This document shows positions 43,468 to 53,209 of a stretch of 57,268 nt of DNA, piece after piece. The stretch's first letter is position 1. The number at the start of each line of letters is the position of its first letter. The position numbers and the translations under genes are program-made. The stretch comes from Bacteroidota bacterium (GTDB lineage: Bacteria > Bacteroidota > Bacteroidia > Bacteroidales > F082): positions 1 through 57,268 of the forward strand of contig JAERTF010000033.1 of assembly GCA_016845105.1 (NCBI GenBank). The letters are read 5' to 3'. The notes below the pieces were generated by a model, which was not told where the DNA came from, searched no databases, and saw only the letters and a program-made list of their open reading frames with translations.

Positions 43468-46400
43468 CTATTTGAAATATTCTCCAATGATATTTTCCAG
43501 TATTTTTTTATCAATGGGTTTTGATATATAGTTATTACATCCCACATTTAGTGCTTTTTCACGATCTCCGGCCAGTGCATAGGCTGTTTGTGCAATTATT
43601 ATCACATCATTGTTGAATTCTCTTATTCTTTTTGTTGCATCGTAGCCACTCATTTTAGGCATTTTAATATCCATCATTATAAGATCGAGATCAGGAGTAT
43701 TTTTGCAGATCTCAACAGCCTCAACTCCAGTTTTTGCATGATAAATCACCGAAGCAACATCTTCCAATATAATACTTAAATATTCATCTGCAAAATCTTC
43801 ATCCTCAGCGATTAGAACAGATATCTTATCCTTTTCTGGAATCGATTCTGAATCCTTTTCCTCTTCTGACTGGAGTTCAACTTTATTTTCAATAGGCTTA
43901 TACGGAATAGTAAAGTAAAACTGTGAACCTACCCCTTCTTCCGACTCTACCCATATTCTACCACCAAGCATATGCACATACTCTTTTGAAATCGACAACC
44001 CTAAACCCGAACCTTCCTGAACTTTAATGTCATCAACATCTGCTTGTACAAATCTGTTAAATATTGCATCTAATCTATTTTTTGGTATCCCAATGCCCTC
44101 ATCTTTAATACAGAATTCAATATTATTATTTGTTATGATATACCCGAAATTAATATTTCCATCTTCACTGTATTTTATAGCATTATTTATAAGATTTGAT
44201 AAAACTCCAAGAAGTTTTTCTTTGTCGGTTTCAATGATTGCATTTTCATCCGACAAGTATGTTGAAAAACCTATGGATAGGTTATGTTTTTCTGCCTCTT
44301 TTGAGAAGTTAGAATGAAGTTCACGTAGTTTTTCATTGATGTTAATTTCTGATATATTTAGCTTTACCTGTTCGGTTTCAATCAATGAAATAGCCATTAT
44401 ATCCTTTAGTGTGTTAAGCATTCTGTTGCCGCTCTGCATAATAACATCAATATATTCCTTTTGTTCCTCACCCGATAGATTTGGGTCTTTCAGTAAGCTG
44501 GCAAACCCAAAAATACCATTCATTGGTGTACGAATTTCATGACTGATGTTTTGTAGAAAAGCCGTCTTTAATCTGTCGGATTCAGTTGATTTTTTTAGAG
44601 CTATTTCTATTTTCTCAACAGTTTTTAATCGGTTTACAGATATGCTAATTTGATCGGATACAAAATCAAGTACTTCCAAATCATTTTTGCTATAGGCATT
44701 TTCGTTATAGTAATTCTGAATTGCAAAAACTCCCTGGGTAACACCTTCAAAAATCAATGGTGCAATTATTCCTGCTTTCGGAACGGCCCCAACAATCTCT
44801 ATTTTTCCTTCATCTGCCATTTTGTAAATCATATCCTCATTAACTAGTAATGACTTTGAAGTACGTACTACATATGCGCTAAATGTTTTGCCGGCTGGCC
44901 AGGTATCAAAATCATCTTTTTCATCACTCAAGAAGGGTGACGTGAATGAATCATCTTTTTCATTATAAAATGCAACAAAGAAATTTGATGTATCGAGTAT
45001 TTTTCCAAGTTCATTTTGAATAATCCCAATAAGTTCATTTAAATTTTCAGTTGTTAGGGAAGCATTAGATATATTAAATAGTACATTTTGAACTAATTCA
45101 TTTCTTTTTTTAGCAGTAATATCTTCAGCTACTTTTATATAATTTGTAGTAATACCTTCACTATTGATAATTGGCGAAATTGATGCTGACTCCCAGAATA
45201 ACTCACCATTTTTTTTCTTGTTGTGGAATTCACCTCTCCAGATATTTCCTGCTAGTATCATATCCCAAAGTTCTTTATAAGAGCTTTGTGGCATATCACC
45301 TGATTTGAGAATACTAGCATTTTTTCCAACAAGCTCGTTTTCAGTATAGCCAGTTATAGTGCATGATATTGGATTTGTATATTCTATGGTGCCATCTATG
45401 TCTGTTATAACAATTATTGATGGACTCTGTTCCACAGCTGTTGAAAGCTTAACTATTTCGTTTTCATCTTTTTTGCGGTCGCTTATATCCCGAATTACAA
45501 TTAAATCAGCGGGTTTGTCTTGGTAAGTAATTATACCCGCACTAAGTTCAACATATACTTTTTTGCCAGTGCTATGAAGTAATACAGTTTCATATATATT
45601 AGGAACCTGTTCACCTGCCATTCTTTTCTTATAATAAGAAGTTAATTGATCAATATTGTCGGGGTATACAAAATCACTAAAGGGACGATTTAGTATGTTT
45701 GTTTCTTTACCGCCCCATATATCTAGTAAACAAGTGTTACAAAATTTAACAACATTATCTTGTAGAATACAAATTCCATCATTTGCCCTTTCAACCAGAT
45801 TTCTATATTTCTCTTCACTCTCTTTTAACTTTATCTCATACATTTTTTCATTAGTACGATCCTGAATTGTTTCGATTGCCCCTGTTACTTCTCCTTTTTT
45901 ATTGTAAAGGGGTCCGGCAGTAAAGAATAACCATTTACCATTATCTCCAAGGTGAGGAAAAAAATCTTCCCCTTCATAGGCATTTTCAAGAATTTGTGAT
46001 TTTACTACTTTACCTTTATAATACTTATTAAGATAAGTTTGACTATCATCAATTATTACATCTGCTAGTATTGGTCTTTCCTCTTTGTAAAATGCGGACC
46101 ATTGTTTATTTGTGCCAATCAGGTCTTTTTGATTTATTTCCAGTAATTCTTCACAAGCCTTATTCCAATGTGAAATCTTATGATACTTGTCAATTACTAT
46201 TGTTGCGATTGTACTTCCATAAATGATTTGATTCAAATTCTCATCCTGCTCAAGAAGTTGAGAAGTTCTCTTTTTAACTTTATTTTCAAGTTCTTCTTTC
46301 TCATTTCTAAGTTTATCTTCAGCACCTTTAATACGAAGCATAGCACTTATTTGTGCTGATAATTCCACTGGGTCAATTGGTTTTGTTAAAAATGCATCGG

Positions 46401-46701
46401 CGCCCAGTTCCAAGGCTTTTATCCTGTTTTTAGAATCGGTTTTAATTGCAGTAATCATTATAACCGGAATATGTTTCGTAGCCATGTCTTGTTTAAGCAA
46501 AGAACAAGTCTCAAAACCATCCATTTGTGGCATTATAATATCCAGAAGTATTGTATCTGGTTGTATTTCCTTCGCCAGTTTAATTCCTTCTTTTCCTGAT
46601 GAAGCTTTATAAACCTTACAATGCTTTAATTGGCTAACTATAATAGCTTCAACGGTAGTGAGATTGTCAGTTTTGTCATCTATTACCAGGATTTTTTTCA
46701 T
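43468..46701 (-). CDS. Hybrid kinase REC-PAS-PAS-PAS-GAF-HisKA-HATPase-REC
   Basis: A cytoplasmic hybrid kinase of 1077 residues without membrane helices. The N-terminal receiver (1-125) has Asp54 in LLDIIMPQMDG. Three PAS domains follow (about 155-285, 295-415, 420-540), the last with the EFHNKKKNGELFWESA block seen again in the paralogue at 53921. A GAF domain (about 555-700) precedes HisKA, with His721 in [11 protein letters not shown]. The HATPase domain has NNAIKYSEDG, DEGIGIP and GSGLGLS, and a C-terminal receiver ends the protein (DLIMMDIKMPKMSGYDATK). The GAF-to-REC tail is closely similar to two neighbours. A 245-base gap separates it from the next kinase gene, so it may have its own promoter. 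Confidence 0.95.
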   Translation of the reverse strand: MKKILVIDDKTDNLTTVEAIIVSQLKHCKVYKASSGKEGIKLAKEIQPDTILLDIIMPQMDGFETCSLLKQDMATKHIPVIMITAIKTDSKNRIKALELGADAFLTKPIDPVELSAQISAMLRIKGAEDKLRNEKEELENKVKKRTSQLLEQDENLNQIIYGSTIATIVIDKYHKISHWNKACEELLEINQKDLIGTNKQWSAFYKEERPILADVIIDDSQTYLNKYYKGKVVKSQILENAYEGEDFFPHLGDNGKWLFFTAGPLYNKKGEVTGAIETIQDRTNEKMYEIKLKESEEKYRNLVERANDGICILQDNVVKFCNTCLLDIWGGKETNILNRPFSDFVYPDNIDQLTSYYKKRMAGEQVPNIYETVLLHSTGKKVYVELSAGIITYQDKPADLIVIRDISDRKKDENEIVKLSTAVEQSPSIIVITDIDGTIEYTNPISCTITGYTENELVGKNASILKSGDMPQSSYKELWDMILAGNIWRGEFHNKKKNGELFWESASISPIINSEGITTNYIKVAEDITAKKRNELVQNVLFNISNASLTTENLNELIGIIQNELGKILDTSNFFVAFYNEKDDSFTSPFLSDEKDDFDTWPAGKTFSAYVVRTSKSLLVNEDMIYKMADEGKIEIVGAVPKAGIIAPLIFEGVTQGVFAIQNYYNENAYSKNDLEVLDFVSDQISISVNRLKTVEKIEIALKKSTESDRLKTAFLQNISHEIRTPMNGIFGFASLLKDPNLSGEEQKEYIDVIMQSGNRMLNTLKDIMAISLIETEQVKLNISEININEKLRELHSNFSKEAEKHNLSIGFSTYLSDENAIIETDKEKLLGVLSNLINNAIKYSEDGNINFGYIITNNNIEFCIKDEGIGIPKNRLDAIFNRFVQADVDDIKVQEGSGLGLSISKEYVHMLGGRIWVESEEGVGSQFYFTIPYKPIENKVELQSEEEKDSESIPEKDKISVLIAEDEDFADEYLSIILEDVASVIYHAKTGVEAVEICKNTPDLDLIMMDIKMPKMSGYDATKRIREFNNDVIIIAQTAYALAGDREKALNVGCNNYISKPIDKKILENIIGEYFK

Positions 46702-46946
46702 ATTGCGTTAATTAGTGGTAGTTTATAAAGCTTCAGAATCTATTATGCATACCAGTTATTATTCTCATATACTTTAATTACACTTGAATATTTAAATGGC
46801 CTCTGACTCATTTTTTGCATGTAATGTACTACAACAAATATCTTTTTATACAACTCAAAGATGCTACTCTGTAATGATTTCATCTTCAGTGATTAATGTT
46901 TTTAAGTTCTTTCATTTATGTCTAATTATTTTTACAAACTGTAATA

Positions 46947-47900
46947 CTATTTAATGTTAGCCATAATCATATTTATAAGAACGTCTTTATCAATGGGTTT
47001 GGAAATGTAATCATTACATCCTGCCTCTTTTGATAGTTTACGATCCTTCGATTGAGCATATGCAGTTTGAGCTATTATTAGAACTTCCTTATTGGTTTTC
47101 CGAATTATTTTAGTGGCATCATACCCATCCATTACAGGCATTTTTATGTCCATTAGTATGATGTCAATATCAGGATTGTTTTTACTCAATTCAACTGCTT
47201 CTAAACCATTCTTTGCATGAAAGATTTCAGTATTGTAAGGTTTTAAAATGATTTTTAAGTATTCAAATGCAAATATTTCATCTTCAGCAATCAGTATTTT
47301 TAGTTTGTTTAGCACTTTTGAATGTTTAGACGAGTTTTTCGTATCTCCATTTGTATCTTTATTTTTTATGATTTTATTAGCTGGAATAGAAAAGAAGAAG
47401 GTAGATCCAATATTTTCTTCTGACTCTAACCATATACGACCTCCAAGCATTTTAACGTAAGCTTTGGATATTGACAATCCCAAACCTGAACCCTCATAGG
47501 CAGCCCTATCCTCAATGTCAGCCTGAACAAGTCTGTCAAATACTGCTGTTTTTCGATCGCCAGGTATACCTATTCCCGTGTCTTTAACATAAAATTCAGT
47601 TTTGTCTTGTTTTTTGTGACAACCGAATTCGACCTTACCTTTATGGGTATATTTTATTGCATTTTTAATTAGATTACTTAAAATGGCATATAGTTTTTCC
47701 GAATCAGTTTCCACCCAACTATATATTTGGGGAATTTCATTTTTTAGAATAAGTTGTAATCCTTTTTTGTTGGCTTCGGGTTTGAAAAACTTAAAAAGGC
47801 TATTGCATTGATCAACAATATTGGTTTTGGAAATAGAAACTTTCATTTGGCCTGACTCGATCATAGAAATATCCATTAAGCTATTAACAGTATGCAGCAT
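46947..47900 (-). pseudogene. 3' part of a frameshifted hybrid kinase (end of HisKA, HATPase, REC)
   Basis: This open frame of 317 residues starts in the middle of a HisKA domain ([21 protein letters not shown]), which in the intact paralogues lies directly after the phospho-accepting His region. It contains NLIKNAIKYTHKG, DTGIGIPGDRK, GSGLGLSISKAYVKMLGG and a full receiver (IDIILMDIKMPVMDGYDATK). It overlaps the 816-residue open frame upstream by 25 bases in another frame. Restoring one base in the T-run at 47924-47927 joins both into a product of about 1125 residues, equal to its paralogues. It is therefore the back half of one broken gene unless expressed separately as a histidine-less kinase. 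Confidence 0.85.
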
Positions 47901-50326
47901 CCTTTTCCCACTTTTTGAAATGATTTTATATACTGATTTTGTTTTTGATCAGATACCCCAGGTTTTGATAGTAAATCTGTAAATCCCAAGATACCGTTCA
48001 TTGGTGTTCTGATTTCATGACTCATATTTGCTAAAAATGCTGACTTAAGTTTATCACTTTCTTCGGCTTTTTTTCTTGATACCTCTAGTTCTTTATTAAT
48101 ATCATTAATATTGCTTAAACTTGATTTAAGTTCTTCATTCAGAATTTCATATTCCTTATTCTGTTTTTTTAATTCCAATTCGTTTTTCTTTCTAATAATT
48201 GATATACTTATTTGTTCTGATACAAACTCAAGTACTTTTTTGTCGGTTATAGCATATGCATTCTCATCTTTATAACTTTGCACAGCTAATACACCGATAG
48301 CTTTTTTCTCAATTATTAATGGTGTTCCTAGCCAAACCTCACAATCAGGTCCACTACTTTTTATAATGCCCTTTTTTTCAAGTTTGTGAATTTCACTTTT
48401 ATTTATGAGTACGGGTTTACATTTGTCTATTACATATTTAGATAATGTATGTGCTGCCTTAAATGATTTTATTGTTTTCTTTTCGTCAGACATATATGGC
48501 AAGCTAAATGTGTCAGTTGAATCGTCATATAAGGCAACATAGAAATTACTTGTATCGATAATCGTATTTAATTCACTTTTTATTTTTTCGATGACTTTTG
48601 GTAGGTCGCTAGCAATATTTGCTTCATACGATATGTTATATATTGCCGACTGCAGTTTTTCAGATTTCTTTTTTTCTTGGATGCCAATTGTTGTGCCTTG
48701 TAGGCCAATTAGTTTACCATTACTGTCCTTTAGAACGGATCCCTTAATTTCAACTTCGACTTCATTATTGTTTTTGTCCAACATTTTAGTTTCGAACGAA
48801 ACATGTCCGAATGTTTTATATTCTTTGATGGCTTTTAAGGCAATTCCTCCGGTTTTTACAAACTCTTTTTTCGTAAAGTGTTTGCTTAGTTTTGTACCTA
48901 CCCATTCTTCGGGTTTATATCCGGTTAATTGTTCAAGAGATGGACTTAAATATGTAAACTTCAGATATTGGTCCATAGTCCATATAATATCAACAGAGTT
49001 TTCCGCAAGAAGGCGATATTTTTCTTCAGATTTTTGCAATGCCTCTTCTTGCTGTTTTAATTTTTCAATGGATTGTTTTTGTTCACTTATATCTATGGTT
49101 GATCCAAAAAAGTGAGGATTGTTATTTTCTATAAAACATCTACCTTGTGATTGAAACCAAGCAGGTTCTCCATTTGCTTTTATTACTTCGTATTCGCATA
49201 CTATTGATTTTGATGGGTTTTCAAAAGATTCTTTAAAGCTCTTTCCTACTAATTTTAAATATTCTGGTTTTATATGGCTCATGTATTTCTTCCAATCGTT
49301 TTTAAGGGAGCCTCTTGGTAAACCAAGTAATTCATCCATCACGGGTGATAAATATGCATTTTTAAAGGATTCTCCTTCTTCAAAATCAATTTTCCAAACT
49401 GCCGTAGTTATATTTGAAACAACCTCGTTATAATTGTTATAGAGTTCTTTAAGCTCATTTTCCAGCTTTAATTCCTTGGTAATATCTTTAAAGATGCAAA
49501 AAGTTTGTTTTGATTCACCCTCTATATCAAATCCAATATCACCTTCGAGTACAACATTGATATAGCTTGAATCTTTTTTTCGAAGGCGCAGTATTACATC
49601 TTGTATTTGACCCTGTTTTTTAAATTTTAAAAAGTGCTCCTGGAAATACTCATTATTTTCGGGATGGATTAGGTTTTCAAATTGAGTGCCTATTATTTCT
49701 TTTTTTGTGTATCCCAATGTTGAAAGCCACATTGGATTAACATCTAGTATTTTACCATCTAAACTTAACGAGTGAAAAGAAAGCGGTGAGTGATCAAATA
49801 TCAGTTTGTATCTTTTCTGGCTTTCCTTCAATTTAGCCTCCATTTGTTTCATTAAAACAAATGTATTTATACCTGTTTTTACTACAGAAAATAATCGATC
49901 AGCTGTTAATTCAGTTTTTGTTCGATAATCATCTATATCATATTCCTCTATAGCTGTTTTTTCAGTTATTACACCAGGTTGCCCGGTTCTGAGAATAATT
50001 CTGATATTCTTATTGTTAAGATTGTTACGTATATAGCTAACAAGGTCAAGACCAGAAGTTTCTGTTTCCATCACAACATCTAGTAGAACAAGAGAAATAT
50101 CTTGGTGTAATCTAAGTAAGTTTTTAGCTTCATCAGCTGAATAAGCGCTTAAAATTTCAATGGTTTTTCCTTCGTAAACAAAATCATCCATCGCCATTTT
50201 TGTGACAATATGAATATCTTTCTCGTCATCAACAATGAGAATTTTTTTCTTTGGTTCCTGACCTGATTCATTAGCAGATGAAGATTCTTCATCTGCAAAA
50301 AAGTCATAATTTGTATCTTCTATCAT
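47876..50326 (-). pseudogene. 5' part of a frameshifted hybrid kinase (REC-PAS-PAS-PAS-GAF-HisKA fragment)
   Basis: The 816-residue frame has a receiver (about 25-150, [16 protein letters not shown]), three PAS domains (about 165-290, 295-415, 430-550), a GAF domain (about 565-710) and a HisKA with His770 in [11 protein letters not shown]. It then leaves the family sequence at about residue 800 ([10 protein letters not shown]...) and stops. In paralogues the next residues read as IIxxSGKRML. A four-base A-run on the coding strand, where five would keep frame, explains this. Without correction the product has no ATP-binding domain. The gene follows the DUF1638-like kinase gene by 31 bases. Confidence 0.85.
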
Positions 50327-50357
50327 TTTGTTTACATTTAAAATGATTATTCGTCAT

Positions 50358-52166
50358 TTATTCTATCTCTATTATTGATAAAGGTATATTTATAGTAAAT
50401 TTTGCTCCTTTTCCCACATAACTTCTACAAGTAATGTCACCTTTTAATTTTTGTGTTACCAAATTATAAGCAATATGCAGCCCTAAACCCGACCCTTCTT
50501 GTTTATCTGTCGTAAAAAATGGATCGAATATTTTCGATATATCATTTTCGGCTATTCCTATCCCATTATCAGTAACTTCAATGGTAATTAATCCCTCATT
50601 ATTTTTAGCATTTATATTTATTGTATTATTTGATACTACCTTAAATGCATGTTTTAAGGAGTTTAGAAATAGGTTTGTCATAATCTGAGCCAAAGCACCA
50701 GGGTAGCTCTTCATATATATATATTTTGAGCATGTAATGCTGGTAATAATCTTCTTCTTCCTAAGTTGAGGTTCCAAGCTAGCCACAATATCAGATATGT
50801 AGGATCTTAAATTGAACTCTCTTGGTTTCTCAGAGGTCTCATCTACAGATACTCTTTTAAAACTGTTTATCAACTCACCGGTTCTATTTAAATTTCTTAG
50901 TATTAATTCACCAGCTAGATAGAAATCGGTTACTGTTTTTTCGAGAGTGTTTTTCGTAAGCTTACCTTCTTTTGTTAACTGTTGTAGATTTGAAACTTTA
51001 TTCAAAAATCCAGTTGTAGCAGTTATACCAATGCTAACCGGTGTGTTGATTTCGTGAGCAACACCAGCAACTAAGTTCCCCAATGCAGCCATTTTTTCCG
51101 ATTCAATTAAGAGATCCTGAGTTTCTTTTAGTTTTTTTAGTGCACTCTCTAACTGATCTCTTTGATTGGTTATTAACTCATATGTTCTTGCATTGGAAAT
51201 TACAAGTGAACATATTTTAAGCACAGAATTAGCCAGATTCTTGTAGTGTTTAAGATATTGTGGAAAGGCAACATTTTCTATTTCAATAATACCAACTAAC
51301 TGATCTTTATGAGTTAAACTATAACAAAAACCGGTATTTGATAAATTCGTCTTTTTACTTCTATCCAATAGCTTATTAATATTTTTAGGGTTGTTTGTTG
51401 TTGGTTGTGAAATTAGATTTCCAGGTTTATCATTATCTATGGATAAAAAATGCAGGGATTCTGGGGCAAACAATATCGAGAATAGTTGAATTATTTTTTC
51501 AAGAACTTCTTTTTCACTTAAACTCTCAGCCAGATCATTTAATAAATCCATCATCATTGCATAATCAGTAACTTCCCTTTTCTCTTCAAGCTCATTATTC
51601 TCTTCAATTCTCGATATGGCTTTTCTAAGGTTTAATTCTAATATATCAAGTCCTATAGGAATTGATTCGTAAGGTTTATTAATGAATGATGAGAATTCCA
51701 TTAGATTGTCTCCAATATTATCTTCAATTCCAGTATCGAGTAATAATATTTTTGAACAAGATTCATCAAAAAAATCTCGAGCAGTTTCTTTATCAAATCC
51801 CCAATTATTAATTTCATTATTCCAATTAATTATCCAACCCGGAGTTACCAGGTAATATCCCTTTGAGATATAGTGATTAACAAGTGGTTTATTTAATACC
51901 AATTCAAAACAACTATCATAACTCATTGTAAAGGTAGATTCATCAGAATTATTGAGATTGTTAATGCAAACACTTCCTAATATACAATTTTGATTACAGT
52001 TTTTGTCTTTCGCAAGAGTTTTGTAATCGGCCTCATGTAGTGGTGGTTTACCGCAATTTGATGGAAAAACAGTTACGACAACATCAACTAAAAAGTTTGA
52101 TTTAACTATGGTTGATACTTCTTTTGAGAAGTATCTGCAAATAAATATATTTATCTTTTCTTTCAA
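50358..52166 (-). CDS. Histidine kinase with N-terminal DUF1638-like domain and GAF-like domain
   Basis: A soluble sensor kinase of 602 residues. Residues about 5-185 resemble DUF1638: GYYLVTPGWIINW (103-115), SKILLLDTGIEDN (138-150) and IPIGLDILEL (169-178), with a Cys-rich stretch (Cys38, 57, 61, 67). A GAF-like domain follows (about 205-325), then a coiled coil. HisKA has His371 in AHEINTPVS. The HATPase domain has NLFLNSLKHAF, DNGIGIAENDISKIFDPFF and GSGLGLHIAYNLV. There is no receiver. The gene starts at TTG two bases after the methyltransferase gene, so input from the corrinoid pair is likely. The DUF1638 call is by motif memory and is moderately certain. Confidence 0.85.
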   Translation of the reverse strand: MKEKINIFICRYFSKEVSTIVKSNFLVDVVVTVFPSNCGKPPLHEADYKTLAKDKNCNQNCILGSVCINNLNNSDESTFTMSYDSCFELVLNKPLVNHYISKGYYLVTPGWIINWNNEINNWGFDKETARDFFDESCSKILLLDTGIEDNIGDNLMEFSSFINKPYESIPIGLDILELNLRKAISRIEENNELEEKREVTDYAMMMDLLNDLAESLSEKEVLEKIIQLFSILFAPESLHFLSIDNDKPGNLISQPTTNNPKNINKLLDRSKKTNLSNTGFCYSLTHKDQLVGIIEIENVAFPQYLKHYKNLANSVLKICSLVISNARTYELITNQRDQLESALKKLKETQDLLIESEKMAALGNLVAGVAHEINTPVSIGITATTGFLNKVSNLQQLTKEGKLTKNTLEKTVTDFYLAGELILRNLNRTGELINSFKRVSVDETSEKPREFNLRSYISDIVASLEPQLRKKKIITSITCSKYIYMKSYPGALAQIMTNLFLNSLKHAFKVVSNNTININAKNNEGLITIEVTDNGIGIAENDISKIFDPFFTTDKQEGSGLGLHIAYNLVTQKLKGDITCRSYVGKGAKFTINIPLSIIEIE

Positions 52167-52168
52167 TA

Positions 52169-53209
52169 TTATAAACTAATTGGGTAAGTTCCCCATTTGT
52201 GCACCGCTTTGGATATAGCCATAAGAACTTCATCAGTAACTTGATATGGAATTTCGCCGTGGTTATCTGATAATATAAAGCCGCCACCTGGTGCTGCTTT
52301 TTTAATTGCTTCTTTGACTTTACTCTCAGCCTCATTTACAGTCCATCGCCTCATTTCAATACCGTTTAAATTTCCAAGCAAATTAATTTTATTATAGTAT
52401 TTGTTTTTTAATTTGCCAAGATCCTCATCACAGCTTACACCCAATACAGCAGCTCCCATATTGGTTAATTCATCTGCAATGGGTAAACTTATTCCTGAAG
52501 CAAGGTGAAGTGCAACGGGACCGTTTATTTGAGCAATAGTTCGTTTTCCAATTTCATACCCTGTTTCTAAAAATTTATCTCGTGGTATGATAGTTGAAGA
52601 TGATATAGGATCAAAATAGCAAATAGCTGTTGCTCCAGCCTCAAGCTGTGCATTTGCCCATTCAACACAGAAGGTTTCATTAATACTTATGAGCTTATTG
52701 AATAAAATGGGGTCGTCGTACATTAAATCAATGTAACTACTAAACCCAAGTTGCATAACAGGAATTGAGAAGGGTGACATTGCCACACCAATTATTGGAA
52801 CATCATTACCTACTTTATCCTTAAGTAGTTTTGTTGCTTTTAGTACTTTATTTAAACAGCTTGAGTCCTTAATAGAAATAGAGGTTATACTTTCTATTTG
52901 TTTTCGATTCTCTATTATTGGTTTGCCAGCATTTGGAGGGCCATCAGAAGTATAAATAACTTCACCACCCATTGCTTCAACTTCTATTGATGCATAGAAG
53001 AAAGTATATATACAGTCGTTTCTGTACTTTTTTCTTAATCTTAATTGTCCTTCTACCACATTTTCAGCCTTTGAAAAGTAATCTTCAATGGATAGGTCAA
53101 GCTCTTTAGCGCCATGCATCGACAATAATAGAAATAATGGTACACGATCAGGTTCTTTAAAACCGAGCGTTGTTAATACTCTTTCAAGTGAGGTTGTTTT
53201 AGTTGTCAT
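52169..53209 (-). CDS. UroD/MtaA-family corrinoid-linked methyltransferase
   Basis: A TIM-barrel protein of 346 residues in the uroporphyrinogen decarboxylase superfamily, in the MtaA/CmuA methyltransferase branch rather than heme synthesis. It has FKEPDRVPLFLLLS, IIGVAMSPFSIPVMQLGF, LEAGATAICYFDP and GGGFILSDNHGEIPYQVTDE in family order. At the zinc site, MtaA uses His-x-Cys and a later Cys; here the positions read His235-Leu-Ala237 and His317. The first thiol ligand is thus absent. Its start overlaps the corrinoid protein stop by four bases, and the kinase follows after two. It probably exchanges methyl groups with that corrinoid protein, perhaps for sensing. Confidence 0.85.
   Translation of the reverse strand: MTTKTTSLERVLTTLGFKEPDRVPLFLLLSMHGAKELDLSIEDYFSKAENVVEGQLRLRKKYRNDCIYTFFYASIEVEAMGGEVIYTSDGPPNAGKPIIENRKQIESITSISIKDSSCLNKVLKATKLLKDKVGNDVPIIGVAMSPFSIPVMQLGFSSYIDLMYDDPILFNKLISINETFCVEWANAQLEAGATAICYFDPISSSTIIPRDKFLETGYEIGKRTIAQINGPVALHLASGISLPIADELTNMGAAVLGVSCDEDLGKLKNKYYNKINLLGNLNGIEMRRWTVNEAESKVKEAIKKAAPGGGFILSDNHGEIPYQVTDEVLMAISKAVHKWGTYPISL

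Noticed and set aside
46702-46946. Small RNA or tRNA in the 245-base gap between kinase genes
   Set aside because: I found no cloverleaf, no strong hairpin with a T-tract and no promoter element matching TAnnTTTG.
47900-47930. Programmed -1 ribosomal frameshift in the broken hybrid kinase
   Set aside because: The site does not form a proper X-XXY-YYZ slippery heptamer (the P-site codon would re-pair poorly), and I see no convincing downstream stem. A plain one-base loss is simpler.
52169-53209. Heme-pathway uroporphyrinogen decarboxylase (hemE)
   Set aside because: Its operon with a corrinoid protein and the divergence around the substrate-binding and C-terminal motifs place it in the methyltransferase branch of the superfamily.
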